Below, piece by piece: positions 26,613 to 35,445 of a stretch of 64,000 bases of DNA. Location of the stretch: contig NZ_CP119989.1 of the NCBI RefSeq assembly GCF_029338555.1, forward strand, positions 2,542,001 through 2,606,000, in the 5' to 3' direction. Under the pieces are notes generated by a model. That model did no database searches and was not told where the DNA came from. It was given only the letters and a program-made list of their open reading frames with translations. The translations under genes and the position numbers were made by a program. This DNA comes from Halobaculum marinum (GTDB lineage: Archaea; Halobacteriota; Halobacteria; Halobacteriales; Haloferacaceae). The stretch's first letter is position 1; each line of letters begins with the position of its first letter.

Positions 26613-27400
26613 TCGGACACCACCCCCTTGTTCCGGAGCACGTCAGCCAGTTGTGCGGCCTGCTCCTCGGCGGAGCCGTCGAAGTACGTCGCGTCCGACT
26701 CCGTCTCCGGTTCGTACATCGCGGTGCGCGAGATGGGGGAGGCGACGGCGTCGGCGTCGAGCCCCAAGTCGTCCAGTCCGTACTCGGCGATCTCCTTGCT
26801 CTGGGCCGCGCGGATCCCGCGCAGACTCGCGTAGCGAGGTTCGTTCAGGCCGGTCTGGATCGTGAGCACCGCCGGCAGGTCCACGTCGGTCAGTTCCTCG
26901 ATGCCGCCCTCCAACTCGCGGTGGACGTGCGCCGTCGACAGGTCGTCCTCGGTCTCGAGGTGGTTGACGACCGCCGCCCAGTCGAAGCCGATGTCGTCGG
27001 CCAGCGACACGCCGGTCGCGCCGAAGCCGTCGTCGGCCGCCTGGACGCCCGTGAGCACGAGGTCCGGCTCCTCCTCGGCGATGACCGCCGACAGGAGCCG
27101 CGTCTTCGCCGCCACGTCCAACTCGGCGGCGGCGACGTCGTCGTCCCACACGCGGACCGCGCGGTCGACGCCTTTCGCGAGCGCCATTCGGATCGTCTCT
27201 TCGGAGCGCTCGGGACCGATCGTGACGGAGACGGTCTCCACGTCGTCGTACGCCTCAGACAGTTGGACGGCCGCCTCGACGGCGTAGTCGTCCCACTCGT
27301 TGAGGTCGTACTCGAGGTACTGCTCCCCGATGTCCGTCCCGTCGATCTCGAAGTCGTCGGCCGCCTCCGCGACCTCCTTGACCGTGACGAGGATCTTCAT
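26609..27400 (-). CDS. etfB: Electron transfer flavoprotein beta subunit
   Basis: 263 residues, first gene of the etfBA pair. The N-terminus reads MKILVTVKEVAEAADDFEID, typical of EtfB, with the AMP/flavin-binding strands (LNEWDDYAVEAAVQL and VSVTIGPERSEETIRMALAKG) following. Partner of EtfA in electron transfer from fatty-acid or amino-acid oxidation. The ATG at 27400 is followed upstream by a non-coding spacer. Confidence 0.95.
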   Translation of the reverse strand: MKILVTVKEVAEAADDFEIDGTDIGEQYLEYDLNEWDDYAVEAAVQLSEAYDDVETVSVTIGPERSEETIRMALAKGVDRAVRVWDDDVAAAELDVAAKTRLLSAVIAEEEPDLVLTGVQAADDGFGATGVSLADDIGFDWAAVVNHLETEDDLSTAHVHRELEGGIEELTDVDLPAVLTIQTGLNEPRYASLRGIRAAQSKEIAEYGLDDLGLDADAVASPISRTAMYEPETESDATYFDGSAEEQAAQLADVLRNKGVVSE

Positions 27401-27479
27401 CGCGCAAACGTTGCCGTGGTCCGCGGTAAACAGTTTCGGAACCGCCAGCGGCGACGACCGCGCGGGCGCCGACGGTTGC

Positions 27480-28754
27480 TCAGGCGGTCGACTCGTCGTC
27501 GCCGTCGTCCGCCGACTCGTCGGCCAGCGAAATCAGGTTCTCGCGACCGAGGCGGAGCTTCTCGATCCGACCGTCGTCGGCCATCGCCGACAACAGTTGG
27601 GACACCTTCGCGTCCGACCAGCCGGTGCCGCTGACGATGTCTCCCTGCCGCATCCGCCCGCCGTTCTGTTCGAGGAGGCGTTCGACGCGCTCCTCGTCCG
27701 AGAGCAGTTCAAGGTCCTCCGTGGCGTCGTGCCCGTCGTCGGCGACCGCCGTCGCCTCGCCCGCGATGGCGCCGTCTGCGTCCGTCGCCGCGGCGCCGGT
27801 GCCTGCGTCTGGCGTCGCCTTCCCGCCGGGGACGTGCTCGGACACACCGGCGGCCGCGTCCGCCGACGCGTCGCCAGCGGTCGAATTCGCGTTCGCGGCG
27901 GCCCCGGCGTCTCCCTCCCCGTCGCCGACGGTCACGTTCGGGACGACCACGTCCGCCGCGCGGAGGCCGCCACGCCGGTAGGCGATGGCGGCGACCGCCA
28001 CGAGCAGCACCGCGCCCCCGCCGACGATCCAGGCGACCGGGAGGTTCAGTCCGCCCTCGGTCGAGGCGTACGCGATCTCGATGTCGCCAGCCTCGAACGT
28101 CTGTGGCCCCTCGACGATGATCCGCCGGTCGTTGATCGAGCGGCGGAACCCGTCGGAGACGTCGCTCACCTCGTACCCCTCGGGCGGCACGATGACGAGG
28201 CGTTGGGTGTCCGACAGCGACCCGAGCCACGTCCCGTTGTTCGGCGTCTCGAAGGCGTCTCCGAGCACGAGCGTCCCGTTCTCGCCCTGGGCGAGGAAGC
28301 CCTCCCACGTGAACTGGAGGCGCAGCGTACCGGTCTGGTTGCGGAGGACCGTAGACCGGTTCACGTTACTGATCGCCATCTCGCGGCCGGTGGCCTCCGA
28401 CGCTTGGGCCGCGGCGTTGCGGAACAGGTCGATAGACGGACCGCCGCTCGCGTCGCCACTCTCGTACTCGCTGGCGTACTCGCGGAACGCCGCGCGGTCG
28501 GTCTCGTCGGACAGCGGTATCGTCGTCTCGACGGTCCACTCGGCTGCGGAGTCGGCGCGCAACGAGATGGAGAAGTTCGTCCGCGGCGTCCCGACCACCG
28601 TCGCCGCAGGGCCCGCGGGGGCCAGTCGCGACGGCGGTGTCGGCTCCGCGGTCGCCGGCGCGGGGACGGAGCCAGACCCCGTCAGCGCCGCTGCCGGGCC
28701 GGCGACGACCGAGAGGAGCACGACGAGCGCGGCGAGGAGGGCGGCGTACCGCAT
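27480..28754 (-). CDS. Membrane-anchored protein with C-terminal winged HTH (haloarchaeal)
   Basis: 424 residues. Signal peptide 1-24 (ending AAALTGS), an extracellular beta-rich domain (25-250), one membrane segment at about 253-273 (VAWIVGGGAVLLVAVAAIAYRRGG), a long low-complexity Ala/Asp/Gly linker inside the cell, and a winged helix near 355-410 (LSDEERVERLLEQNGGRM to SDAKVSQLLSAM, then GRIEKLRLGREN). This is the layout of a membrane-tethered one-component regulator: outside sensing domain, inside DNA-binding domain. Such proteins are common in haloarchaea but few have been studied. It is divergent from the secreted protein at 28911, a likely target or partner. Confidence 0.82.
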   Translation of the reverse strand: MRYAALLAALVVLLSVVAGPAAALTGSGSVPAPATAEPTPPSRLAPAGPAATVVGTPRTNFSISLRADSAAEWTVETTIPLSDETDRAAFREYASEYESGDASGGPSIDLFRNAAAQASEATGREMAISNVNRSTVLRNQTGTLRLQFTWEGFLAQGENGTLVLGDAFETPNNGTWLGSLSDTQRLVIVPPEGYEVSDVSDGFRRSINDRRIIVEGPQTFEAGDIEIAYASTEGGLNLPVAWIVGGGAVLLVAVAAIAYRRGGLRAADVVVPNVTVGDGEGDAGAAANANSTAGDASADAAAGVSEHVPGGKATPDAGTGAAATDADGAIAGEATAVADDGHDATEDLELLSDEERVERLLEQNGGRMRQGDIVSGTGWSDAKVSQLLSAMADDGRIEKLRLGRENLISLADESADDGDDESTA

Positions 28755-28878
28755 GCTATGTCATCGACTCTTGGCGTTCTGGCAAAACACTTTCCATCGG
28801 GGTCGATAACGGAACGGTATCCGGCGATTTCGCTCCGGCGTCGGGCGGTCCGTCGGGTCGGTCGCCCGTGTGGAGCGG

Positions 28879-28887
28879 TTTTTTATC
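28879..28887 (+). promoter_or_regulatory. TATA element of the secreted protein gene
   Basis: tttttatcg about 26 nt before the ATG at 28911, consistent with a leaderless transcript starting there; an in-frame ATG at 28890 would lie immediately after the TATA box and is therefore rejected as the start. Confidence 0.6.
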
Positions 28888-28910
28888 GGATGAACCGGTA
28901 CTCCTCACAG

Positions 28911-30230
28911 ATGCGAGTCATCCCCGTCTTCCTCGCGGCCCTCCTGGTGTTCGCCGCGGTCGGGGTCGGCACACCCGCCCCACCGTCGGCCACGGTGCGA
29001 GGCGACGCCGACGCCGTGGCGACCGCGCCCGACGCGGTCACCGCGACTGCGACCACGATCGAACACAACGCGTCCGGCGCGATACGGGTGCTCGAACTCA
29101 ACCAGAGCGAACCCGCCACTGCCGACGTGGACGTGGTGACGATCGAGGCCGGAACCGCGACGGCGCTCGACGCGAACAGCTCCGCCGCTCGGATCGAGAC
29201 GATCGCTCTCCGCGAACGAATCGAAGGCGCGAACGCGAGCGACGAGCGACAAAAGGAGATCCTCGACGGCCTCAACGAAGTCGAGAAAGACGTGATCACC
29301 CTCCACAGCGAGCGGCGCGCGGCGATCGCCAGCTACGCGAACGGCGACATCTCTGCGCGACAACTGCTCGTCGAGTTGGCCGAAGTCCGAGCGTCGGCAA
29401 ACGTGCTCGCAGAGCGCGTGCGCATCGTGAGCCGACTCGCCGAGCGCAGCGACGACGTCTCGGTCGACCGAAACAGGGTCGCGCGCCTCGAACTTGATCT
29501 CCGGACGTTCGACGGCCCGGTCCGGTCGCGATCCGCCAACGCGCTCGCCGGCGACCGCCTCGCCTCGACGCGGGTGTACGTCGCGGCGACCGAACACAGC
29601 GTCACGCTCTCGACTGTCGTCGACGGCCAGTACGTCCGCGAGACGTTCCGTGGCGACCTCCGGAGCCGCGACACCCGCGGTATCGACGAGGTGACCGCAC
29701 AGAACGTGACCGCACAGAGCTACCCCGAGATATGGGCGGCGGCGGGCGGCGAGGCCGCCACCCTCGGCTCCGGCGGGACGTTCATCTCCACCCTCCAGTA
29801 CCCCAACGGAACGCTGACGGCGTTCGTCGGCGGGGGGAGCGAACAGGTGTTCATGGAACACCAGCAGATCGACCTCGGCGGTATCAAGCACGGGCCGACG
29901 GCGACGCGGACGCTCGACGTGTCACTCGTCGTCAACCGAACGTTCCCCGGCGGGCCACTGCGGGTCGCCGTCGTCGACCCGGCCACCGGGGACCCCATCG
30001 ACGCGGTCGTGAAGATCCAGCCCGAAGACGGCGCGAGCACCGAGGTCGGGACGACTGGCGACGACGGCGTCCTCTGGACCGTCTCGCCGCGCGGCGAGTT
30101 CGTCGTCACTGTGGTCGAAGTCGGTTCGACCGACGTGTCCTTCGTCTCCGTCGCTCCGACGGAACCGAAGACGGTCGCGGAGACGCTCGACTCGAACGGC
30201 GGGTCGGCCAGCGCCGAGCCGCCGGAGTGA
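28911..30230 (+). CDS. Secreted haloarchaeal protein with Ig-like C-terminal domain, unknown function
   Basis: 439 residues. N-terminal signal peptide (MRVIPVFLAALLVFAAVGVG), then helical, Glu/Arg-rich region (about 100-190, ERQKEILDGLNEVEKDVI), then beta-rich domains, ending with an Ig-like/PEGA-type domain that contains VVDPATGDPIDAVVKI and GVLWTVSPRG. There is no membrane segment at the C-terminus, so it is probably released or held to the surface by partners. It matches no enzyme family I recognise; proteins like it occur only in haloarchaea as far as I know. Divergent from the HTH membrane protein. Confidence 0.72.
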   Translation: MRVIPVFLAALLVFAAVGVGTPAPPSATVRGDADAVATAPDAVTATATTIEHNASGAIRVLELNQSEPATADVDVVTIEAGTATALDANSSAARIETIALRERIEGANASDERQKEILDGLNEVEKDVITLHSERRAAIASYANGDISARQLLVELAEVRASANVLAERVRIVSRLAERSDDVSVDRNRVARLELDLRTFDGPVRSRSANALAGDRLASTRVYVAATEHSVTLSTVVDGQYVRETFRGDLRSRDTRGIDEVTAQNVTAQSYPEIWAAAGGEAATLGSGGTFISTLQYPNGTLTAFVGGGSEQVFMEHQQIDLGGIKHGPTATRTLDVSLVVNRTFPGGPLRVAVVDPATGDPIDAVVKIQPEDGASTEVGTTGDDGVLWTVSPRGEFVVTVVEVGSTDVSFVSVAPTEPKTVAETLDSNGGSASAEPPE

Positions 30231-30281
30231 GCGAGTCAGCGTCGCGACCCAGGGCCGAGACGGGGCCGCCGTCGGCGAGCA

Positions 30282-30287
30282 TTTATC
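30282..30287 (+). promoter_or_regulatory. TATA element of the pilin-like gene
   Basis: tttatc, with its centre about 27 nt before the ATG at 30313, suggesting a leaderless transcript for that gene separate from the upstream one. Confidence 0.5.
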
Positions 30288-30312
30288 ACCGAACACGCGA
30301 CCAGCACCGTCG

Positions 30313-30801
30313 ATGGCTCGCCCGTCACGACGCCGTGGACCGCTCGCCCGCGCGAACGCGTCGGTCGTCGGGGTCGCCGTGCTCGTTGCCGCCGCCGTCG
30401 CACTGTCGGCGACGGTCGCGAGCGCCGCGTTCGCGCTGACACCCGCCGAACCGGCACCGGTGGCGGCGGTCGACGTGTCCGTCTCCGGCGCCACCGTCAC
30501 GCTCACCCACGCCGGCGGCGACGCGCTCGACGTGCGGACCCTCCGCGTCGTCGTCGCCGTCGACGGGACGCCACTGCGCCACCAGCCGTCGGTGCCGTTC
30601 TTCGCACAGCGGGGGTTCCGCAGCGGCCCGACGGGACCGTTCAACAGCGCCGCCGACCCGCGCTGGACGGCCGGGGAGACCGCCTCGTTCGCGCTCGCTG
30701 GGACGAACCGACCGCAGATCGAACCGGGTACGAGCGTGGAGGTGACCGTCTACCGGGACGGTCGACGACTGGTGACGGCGACCGTGTCCGGTGGAGCGTG
30801 A
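30313..30801 (+). CDS. Type IV pilin-like protein
   Basis: 162 residues. Basic start (ARPSRRRG), single hydrophobic helix at about 17-42 (SVVGVAVLVAAAVALSATV), then a beta-rich domain with DVSVSGATVTLTHAGGDALD, a strand pattern shared with archaeal type IV pilin domains. The basic leader with a Gly before the helix could be a prepilin peptidase site (RRG|P), but the usual residue pattern is not conserved. Likely exported and possibly assembled into a surface filament; no pilus assembly genes are in the window. Confidence 0.65.
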   Translation: MARPSRRRGPLARANASVVGVAVLVAAAVALSATVASAAFALTPAEPAPVAAVDVSVSGATVTLTHAGGDALDVRTLRVVVAVDGTPLRHQPSVPFFAQRGFRSGPTGPFNSAADPRWTAGETASFALAGTNRPQIEPGTSVEVTVYRDGRRLVTATVSGGA

Positions 30802-30890
30802 CTCCCCCCGCGAGGAGTCGCGGAGTGGTGAGGAATCGGCGGGACAATCGCGGTGTCGACTGGACGAACGCCGCGCCGACCGCGGCCGGA

Positions 30891-31592
30891 TCAGTCGTCG
30901 GCGGTCGTCGGTTCCTCGGCCGGCTCGGTCGCCTCGTCAGCGACATCGGCGTCGTCGCTGGCGCCGTCGCCGTCTTCGGGGACGGTCGCGACGCTCGTGA
31001 TGGCGCGGGGCGTGCCGCGGTGGCGCTGCTGGATGAAGTGGCGGGTGTCCTCGAAGCCGGCGGCCTGGAACATCTCCTCGGCCTCCTCGGCGTCGTAGAA
31101 CAGCATGATCGCGTCGGCGAGCTTCTGGAACGGTTTCAGCTTGGGGTAGTCGGGGCCGACGACGAGCACGGTGCCGCCGGGTTTGACGACGCGGCGGAAC
31201 TCCCGAAGCGCCTCGACGGGGTTGGGCCAGTACTCGATGGAGCCGGACGACCACAGTTTGTCGAAGCTGTCGTCTTTGAACGGGAGGCGCTCGGCGTCGC
31301 CCATGTGGAAGCGGACCTTCCCGTCTTTGCCGAACTTCTTGAACGCCTGCGAGAACTGCCCCCGCGACTGGTCGAGCGCGTACACCTCGTCGACGTGGTT
31401 GAGCAGCCCCTCCGTCGCGAAGCCGGTGCCGGCGCCCACGTCGAGCACGCGGTCGTCGCGGTCGGCGTCGAACCACTCCAGCGCCTGGTTGCGCATCCGG
31501 TCGTCCCAGATGTACGGGTTGATCGTGTCGTAGACGCGCGAGAAGTACTTGTAGAACAGCCGCGCGTTGTCCTTGTCCTCCAGGATACCCAT
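30891..31592 (-). CDS. SAM-dependent methyltransferase, quinone-type
   Basis: 233 residues. Motif I VLDVGAGTGFATEGLL (about 50-65), then DQSRGQFSQAFKKFG and RFHMGDAERLPFKDDSFD, the order of the class I methyltransferase fold. The N-terminus (LFYKYFSRVYDTINPYIWDD) resembles the menaquinone/plastoquinone methyltransferase group (MenG/MPBQ type), whose proteins methylate a quinone ring at the membrane. The C-terminal 35 residues are an acidic, low-complexity tail. I infer a role in methylmenaquinone synthesis but other substrates are possible. Confidence 0.8.
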   Translation of the reverse strand: MGILEDKDNARLFYKYFSRVYDTINPYIWDDRMRNQALEWFDADRDDRVLDVGAGTGFATEGLLNHVDEVYALDQSRGQFSQAFKKFGKDGKVRFHMGDAERLPFKDDSFDKLWSSGSIEYWPNPVEALREFRRVVKPGGTVLVVGPDYPKLKPFQKLADAIMLFYDAEEAEEMFQAAGFEDTRHFIQQRHRGTPRAITSVATVPEDGDGASDDADVADEATEPAEEPTTADD

Positions 31593-31715
31593 TAGCCTCG
31601 CGTTGGGCCGCGCCGGTCATAACCCCCACGGAACCCAGGGGCGGGCGTCGGTTCCGACGGACCGTGGCTGGCCGCGATAGCCGGGTACAAGTCGGGCCGG
31701 GACGCACGCGGGGGT

Positions 31716-32459
31716 ATGCAGCTCTCGGAGGCGACGTGGACCGAGGTGCGCGACGCCGACCTCGCGGCGGCGCTGCTCCCCGTAGGGAGCACCGAACAAC
31801 ACGGCCCGCACGCCCCGCTCGGCACCGACGCACTGACGGCACAGGCGGTCGCCGACGCGGCGGCCGCGAAGTGGGCAGACGACGACGGACGGGACGGCGA
31901 CCTCCTCGTCGCACCGCCGGTCCACGTCGGCGTCGCCGAGGAGCACCGCGCGTTCGACGGCACACTGTGGGTGTCGCCCGACACCTTCCGCGCGTACGTC
32001 CGCGAGACGGTCGAGAGCCTCGCGTTCCACGGCGTCGGCCGCGTCGTGCTCGTCAACGGGCACGGCGGCAACGTCGAGGCGCTGGCCGAGGTCGCCCGCC
32101 GCGTCTCGCGCGACGAGGCGACCGACGCGTACGCGGTGTCGTTCACGTGGTTCGAGGCGGTGGGCGAGCACTCGAGCCGGATGGGCCACGGCGGTCCACT
32201 TGAGACGGCGTTGCTGCGCCACGTCGCGCCCGACCTCGTCCACGAGGACCGAGTCGAGGAGGCTCGCGACGGCGGGAGCGACCGCTGGGGCGAGTGGGTC
32301 CGCGGCGTCAACCTCGCGCACGACAGCGACGAGTTCAGCGACAACGGCGTCGTCGGCGACCCAACCGAGGGAGACGCCGCGCTCGGCGAGGAGCTGCTCG
32401 ACCGGGCGAGTGACGCGCTCGTCGACGTCGCGGGCGCGGTCAGCGAGCGCGAACGGTAG
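31716..32459 (+). CDS. Creatininase-family hydrolase (ArfB-like)
   Basis: 247 residues. Metal-binding elements: LLPVGSTEQHGPHAPLGTDA (Glu, His and Asp ligands near residues 26-40) and VLVNGHGGN (about 112-120), then RMGHGGPLETALL. The family includes creatinine amidohydrolase and archaeal ArfB, the formamide hydrolase of riboflavin and coenzyme F420 biosynthesis; haloarchaea need both cofactors, so ArfB is the likeliest role, but the family also has members of other function. Isolated between the methyltransferase and DUF5790 genes. Confidence 0.78.
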   Translation: MQLSEATWTEVRDADLAAALLPVGSTEQHGPHAPLGTDALTAQAVADAAAAKWADDDGRDGDLLVAPPVHVGVAEEHRAFDGTLWVSPDTFRAYVRETVESLAFHGVGRVVLVNGHGGNVEALAEVARRVSRDEATDAYAVSFTWFEAVGEHSSRMGHGGPLETALLRHVAPDLVHEDRVEEARDGGSDRWGEWVRGVNLAHDSDEFSDNGVVGDPTEGDAALGEELLDRASDALVDVAGAVSERER

Positions 32460-32534
32460 TCGACCCAGAAGTGGGAGGGGGAGACGACGCTGACGAGGGG
32501 GACCGAGTCGGTGGAGTCGTCGTCGTGCGTCGCG

Positions 32535-32972
32535 TTACGCCTCCGCCTCCTCCTCACCGTCGGCTTCGGCGTCGACGCCGTCGGCGTGGGCGTCCTCGAG
32601 GTCGCTTTTGATCTGCGGGACGACGCTCGCGAGGTCGCCCACCTGCTCGTGGGCCTCCTCCAGCGTCTCGACGAGTTCCTGGAGCGACTCGATCTCTTCG
32701 GCGAGTTCCTCGTCGTCTTCGAACGCGCCGGCGCGCTCGCCCATCACGTACTGCTTCTTCGCCTGCCGGAGCTCCTCGACGGCGTCGCCCGTGTCGAGGG
32801 CCGAGCGGAGGCCGTTGAGCGCGCCGAGCACGTTGTCCGCCTCCGTGTCCCACACCGCGTCCGCCGTCGGGAGCGTCGCCTTCGCGTTCGCGAGGTGTGC
32901 CTCGACGTCCGCGCGCATCTCGTCGGCCGCTTCCCCGAACAGGTCGTCGTCGTCGAAGGTCGCTTGTGGCAT
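32535..32972 (-). CDS. DUF5790 family haloarchaeal protein
   Basis: 145 residues, very acidic and helical. The N-terminus MPQATFDDDDLFGEAADEMRAD and the later stretches ADNVLGALNGLRSALD and AKKQYVMGERAGAFED agree closely with DUF5790 as I remember it, a family restricted to haloarchaea with no known function. A coiled coil is likely across residues 85-135. The protein ends in an all-acidic tail. It lies between the creatininase-family gene and mptD. Confidence 0.8.
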   Translation of the reverse strand: MPQATFDDDDLFGEAADEMRADVEAHLANAKATLPTADAVWDTEADNVLGALNGLRSALDTGDAVEELRQAKKQYVMGERAGAFEDDEELAEEIESLQELVETLEEAHEQVGDLASVVPQIKSDLEDAHADGVDAEADGEEEAEA

Positions 32973-33078
32973 ACTCGAAGGTCTCGGCGGACGTTCTTAA
33001 ACGGTCGCCCGAAAGTGAAAGTGAAATCCCGCGGTTCGTCACCCGAGCCGCTCGGATACGGGCATCCAGCCGTCGGAG

Positions 33079-33101
33079 TCGATCGGTCGATCGGTCGATC
33101 G
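33079..33101. repeat. 8-bp tandem repeat
   Basis: The unit tcgatcgg is repeated nearly three times, in the 162-bp spacer between the DUF5790 start and the dihydroneopterin aldolase stop. No function is apparent. Confidence 0.5.
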
Positions 33102-33134
33102 CTCCCGCCGGTCACGCGTTGCCGGTGCCGCCGC

Positions 33135-33494
33135 TCACGCGTCGGCGGTACCGTCGTCGATGACCTCCACGAGTTTCATCAGCGGGTAGCCGTCCTCCAT
33201 CTCCATGCGGGTGCGGACGGTGACGCCCTCGTACACGATCCGCATCTGGACTTGCATCAGGTGGCCCGACAACTCGGTGTAGCCGTTGTCGTGGGCGATG
33301 TCGGCGGCGACGGCGTCGTCGTCGATGGCGACCGTCACCGACTCGCAGAACGGCTGGTTCTCGATCGACTCGGCGATGGCTGTCTCCAGCGAGCGCGTGC
33401 TCCGGGGCGACACCGGCGTGCCGGCGAACTGGTGGTACAGCGAGCCGAACTTGATCCCGGCTTCGAAACACGCCTGCTGGGCGTCGGTGACCAT
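33135..33494 (-). CDS. mptD: Archaeal dihydroneopterin aldolase
   Basis: 119 residues, the normal size for the archaeal MptD family, which is unrelated to the bacterial FolB. Converts dihydroneopterin to 6-hydroxymethyl-dihydropterin for pterin/folate synthesis, which haloarchaea use. Supported by the N-terminal FEAGIKFGSLYHQFAGTPVS, the central ENQPFCESVTVAID, and DNGYTELSGHLMQVQMRI, which I recall as hallmarks of the family. The next gene upstream is divergent (azf). Confidence 0.82.
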   Translation of the reverse strand: MVTDAQQACFEAGIKFGSLYHQFAGTPVSPRSTRSLETAIAESIENQPFCESVTVAIDDDAVAADIAHDNGYTELSGHLMQVQMRIVYEGVTVRTRMEMEDGYPLMKLVEVIDDGTADA

Positions 33495-33634
33495 ACTGGG
33501 CGGTCGCGACGGGCGGGGAAAGTCGTACCGGGCGTGGCTGTCGGTCCCGTCGTCGGCGCCGACGTGTCAGTACGGCGACCCGGGACCCCGCGAACCGCAC
33601 CTTACTTACCCGCGCTCGTCGGAACACCGACCGA

Positions 33635-34438
33635 ATGGACGAACCGGTGCTGCTCACGGGCGCTGGCGGCCGCGTCGGGCGTGCGATCCTCGCCGGGATC
33701 GGCGAGGCGTACGACTGGCGACTCCTCGACCGCGAACCCCTCGCGGACGCGAACCTACCGTCGGGCGTCGCCACCGAGGACGTGGTCGTGGCGGACGTGA
33801 CCGACGAGGCCGAGATGCGCGCGGCCGTCGAGGGGGTCGGCGCCGTCGTCCACCTCGCCGGCGACCCCCGACCGAACGCCCCGTGGGACTCCGTGCTCAC
33901 GAACAACATCGACGGCACCCAGACCGTACTCGCGGCCGCCGCCGACGCCGGTGTCGACCGGTTCGTGTTCGCCTCCTCGAACCACGCGGTGGGCGCCTAC
34001 GAGACCGACGACCGGACGCCCGACATGTACCGCAAGGACGACGAGTTCCGCCTGAACGGGTCGGAACTCCCCCGACCCTCGAACCTGTACGGCGTCTCCA
34101 AGGCCGCCGGCGAGACGCTCGGACGCTACTACCACGACCACCACGACATCGCGGTCGCGAGCGTCCGCATCGGCAACCTCACCAAGGGGCACCCGCCGAA
34201 GGAGTACGAGCGCGGGCAGGCGATGTGGCTGTCCCACCGCGACTGTGCGCACCTGTTCGACTGCTGTCTCACCGCCGACTACGACTACGAGATCGTGTAC
34301 GGTATCTCCGACAACGACCGCAAGTACTACTCCATCGAGCGCGCCCGCGACGTGCTCGGCTACGACCCGCAGGACAATTCGGCGGACTTCACCTTCGCAG
34401 GCGAACCGAAGGAAGAGGCCGAACCGGACTCCGCGTAG
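33635..34438 (+). CDS. azf: NAD-dependent glucose-6-phosphate dehydrogenase (archaeal Zwischenferment)
   Basis: 267 residues, an extended SDR, not related to the classical Zwf. The N-terminal MDEPVLLTGAGGRVGRAIL is the NAD-binding glycine loop; SNHAVGAYE and PSNLYGVSKAAGETLGRYY contain the Ser/Tyr-x-x-x-Lys catalytic set. The long stretches resemble the Haloferax enzyme of the oxidative pentose phosphate pathway as I remember it, including the C-terminal NDRKYYSIERARDVLGYDP. Relatives such as uronate dehydrogenase cannot be fully excluded. A TATA-like ccttacttacc lies upstream at about 33600. Confidence 0.88.
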   Translation: MDEPVLLTGAGGRVGRAILAGIGEAYDWRLLDREPLADANLPSGVATEDVVVADVTDEAEMRAAVEGVGAVVHLAGDPRPNAPWDSVLTNNIDGTQTVLAAAADAGVDRFVFASSNHAVGAYETDDRTPDMYRKDDEFRLNGSELPRPSNLYGVSKAAGETLGRYYHDHHDIAVASVRIGNLTKGHPPKEYERGQAMWLSHRDCAHLFDCCLTADYDYEIVYGISDNDRKYYSIERARDVLGYDPQDNSADFTFAGEPKEEAEPDSA

Positions 34439-34458
34439 GCGTGTCGTCGCCTCGCCGC

Positions 34459-35190
34459 TCAGAATAACCCCTCGACGTCCTCCTCTTTCCGGCGCTCCTG
34501 ATCGACCAGTCCCGACAGCCGGTCGTACACCAGCCGTCGCTCCTGTGGCGTGTCCACCCGAAGCAGGTCGAACAGCAGCGCGGCGAATCGCGACCGGCCG
34601 ACCGTCTCCTCCTCGCGGGCGTACCGCCCGGCGTCGGCGACGACCGATTCGTCGAGGCCGTACTCTTCGGCGAGCGCCTCGGCCGCCAGCGACGCGGCGT
34701 CCAGCGACAGCGACGTGGGGGCGACGCGTTCGCCCTCGTGCGCGAGCGGTGGCGCGGGACCCCGTTCGACGCGCTCGGGGTCGGCAGCCAGCCGCGAGAG
34801 TGCCGTCCGCACCCGAGCCACGTCGACGCCGCGGTAGTCGTTTGGGAGGCCAGCGAGGTACTCGCGGGCGCTCTCGGTGAGGCCGGTCGCACCCGACCAG
34901 TTGCGCTCGCGGGCGTGGTGCTGTGCTGCCGTGAACTGGATCAGTGCGTGGAACAGCGCCTCGTCGCGGACGAGTGTCCCGTCAGGCGACGTTGCGGCGT
35001 CGGGGGCTCCGCAGGCCGCCTCGTCGATGGCGGCCCGCAGTTCGAGCCAGACGCCCTCCCACGGGTCGTGAGCGGCGTGGTACTCGCCGGCGGTGTAGAG
35101 GGCGATTCCAGCACGGAGAGCGGCCCGGCGCGTCTGCTCGTCGGGAATTCGGTCGTCGGGCGCCGGTGTGGGATCGGTGTCTGGTGCCAT
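34459..35190 (-). CDS. DUF309 domain protein
   Basis: 243 residues from the ATG at 35190. The central feature is YHAAHDPWEGVWLELR (about 40-55), the helical His/Trp motif of the DUF309 family, followed by a helical segment LFHALIQFTAAQHHARER. The second half (about 140-243) is haloarchaea-specific and contains DAASLAAEALAEEYGL and LLRVDTPQERRLVYDRLSG. Function unknown. The reading frame is open a further 244 codons upstream but that part runs through tRNA-Arg and the lipoprotein gene on the other strand, so it is not coding. Confidence 0.8.
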   Translation of the reverse strand: MAPDTDPTPAPDDRIPDEQTRRAALRAGIALYTAGEYHAAHDPWEGVWLELRAAIDEAACGAPDAATSPDGTLVRDEALFHALIQFTAAQHHARERNWSGATGLTESAREYLAGLPNDYRGVDVARVRTALSRLAADPERVERGPAPPLAHEGERVAPTSLSLDAASLAAEALAEEYGLDESVVADAGRYAREEETVGRSRFAALLFDLLRVDTPQERRLVYDRLSGLVDQERRKEEDVEGLF

Positions 35191-35242
35191 CGGACTGCGT
35201 CGTCGACAGCGGTGACTGTCGGGTGTAGCGTCGGAAAGGAAA

Positions 35243-35315
35243 CGTCCGGACGGAGATTTGAACTCCGGTCCCTGGCTCCGCAAGCCAAGAGGATAGTCCA
35301 CTACCCTACCCGGAC
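35243..35315 (-). tRNA. tRNA-Arg (anticodon GCG)
   Basis: Reads on the minus strand as a full cloverleaf: acceptor GTCCGGG/TCCGGAC with one G-U pair, anticodon stem TTGGC/GCCAG around the loop TTGCGGA giving anticodon GCG (Arg, CGC), and T arm CGGAG-TTCAAAT-CTCCG. The discriminator is G and no CCA is encoded. No intron. It sits between the DUF309 and lipoprotein genes. Confidence 0.9.
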
Positions 35316-35445
35316 TCATCTCAACCGATGCCAGCGCCACGTAAAGGGGTTCCGATTCGACCGACCCGTGTGGGCGGGCACCGTGACACAAGCGTGCGGT
35401 TGCGCCTACGCCGGGCTTTTGGGCGCGGATGGCGACCGGCGAGCC

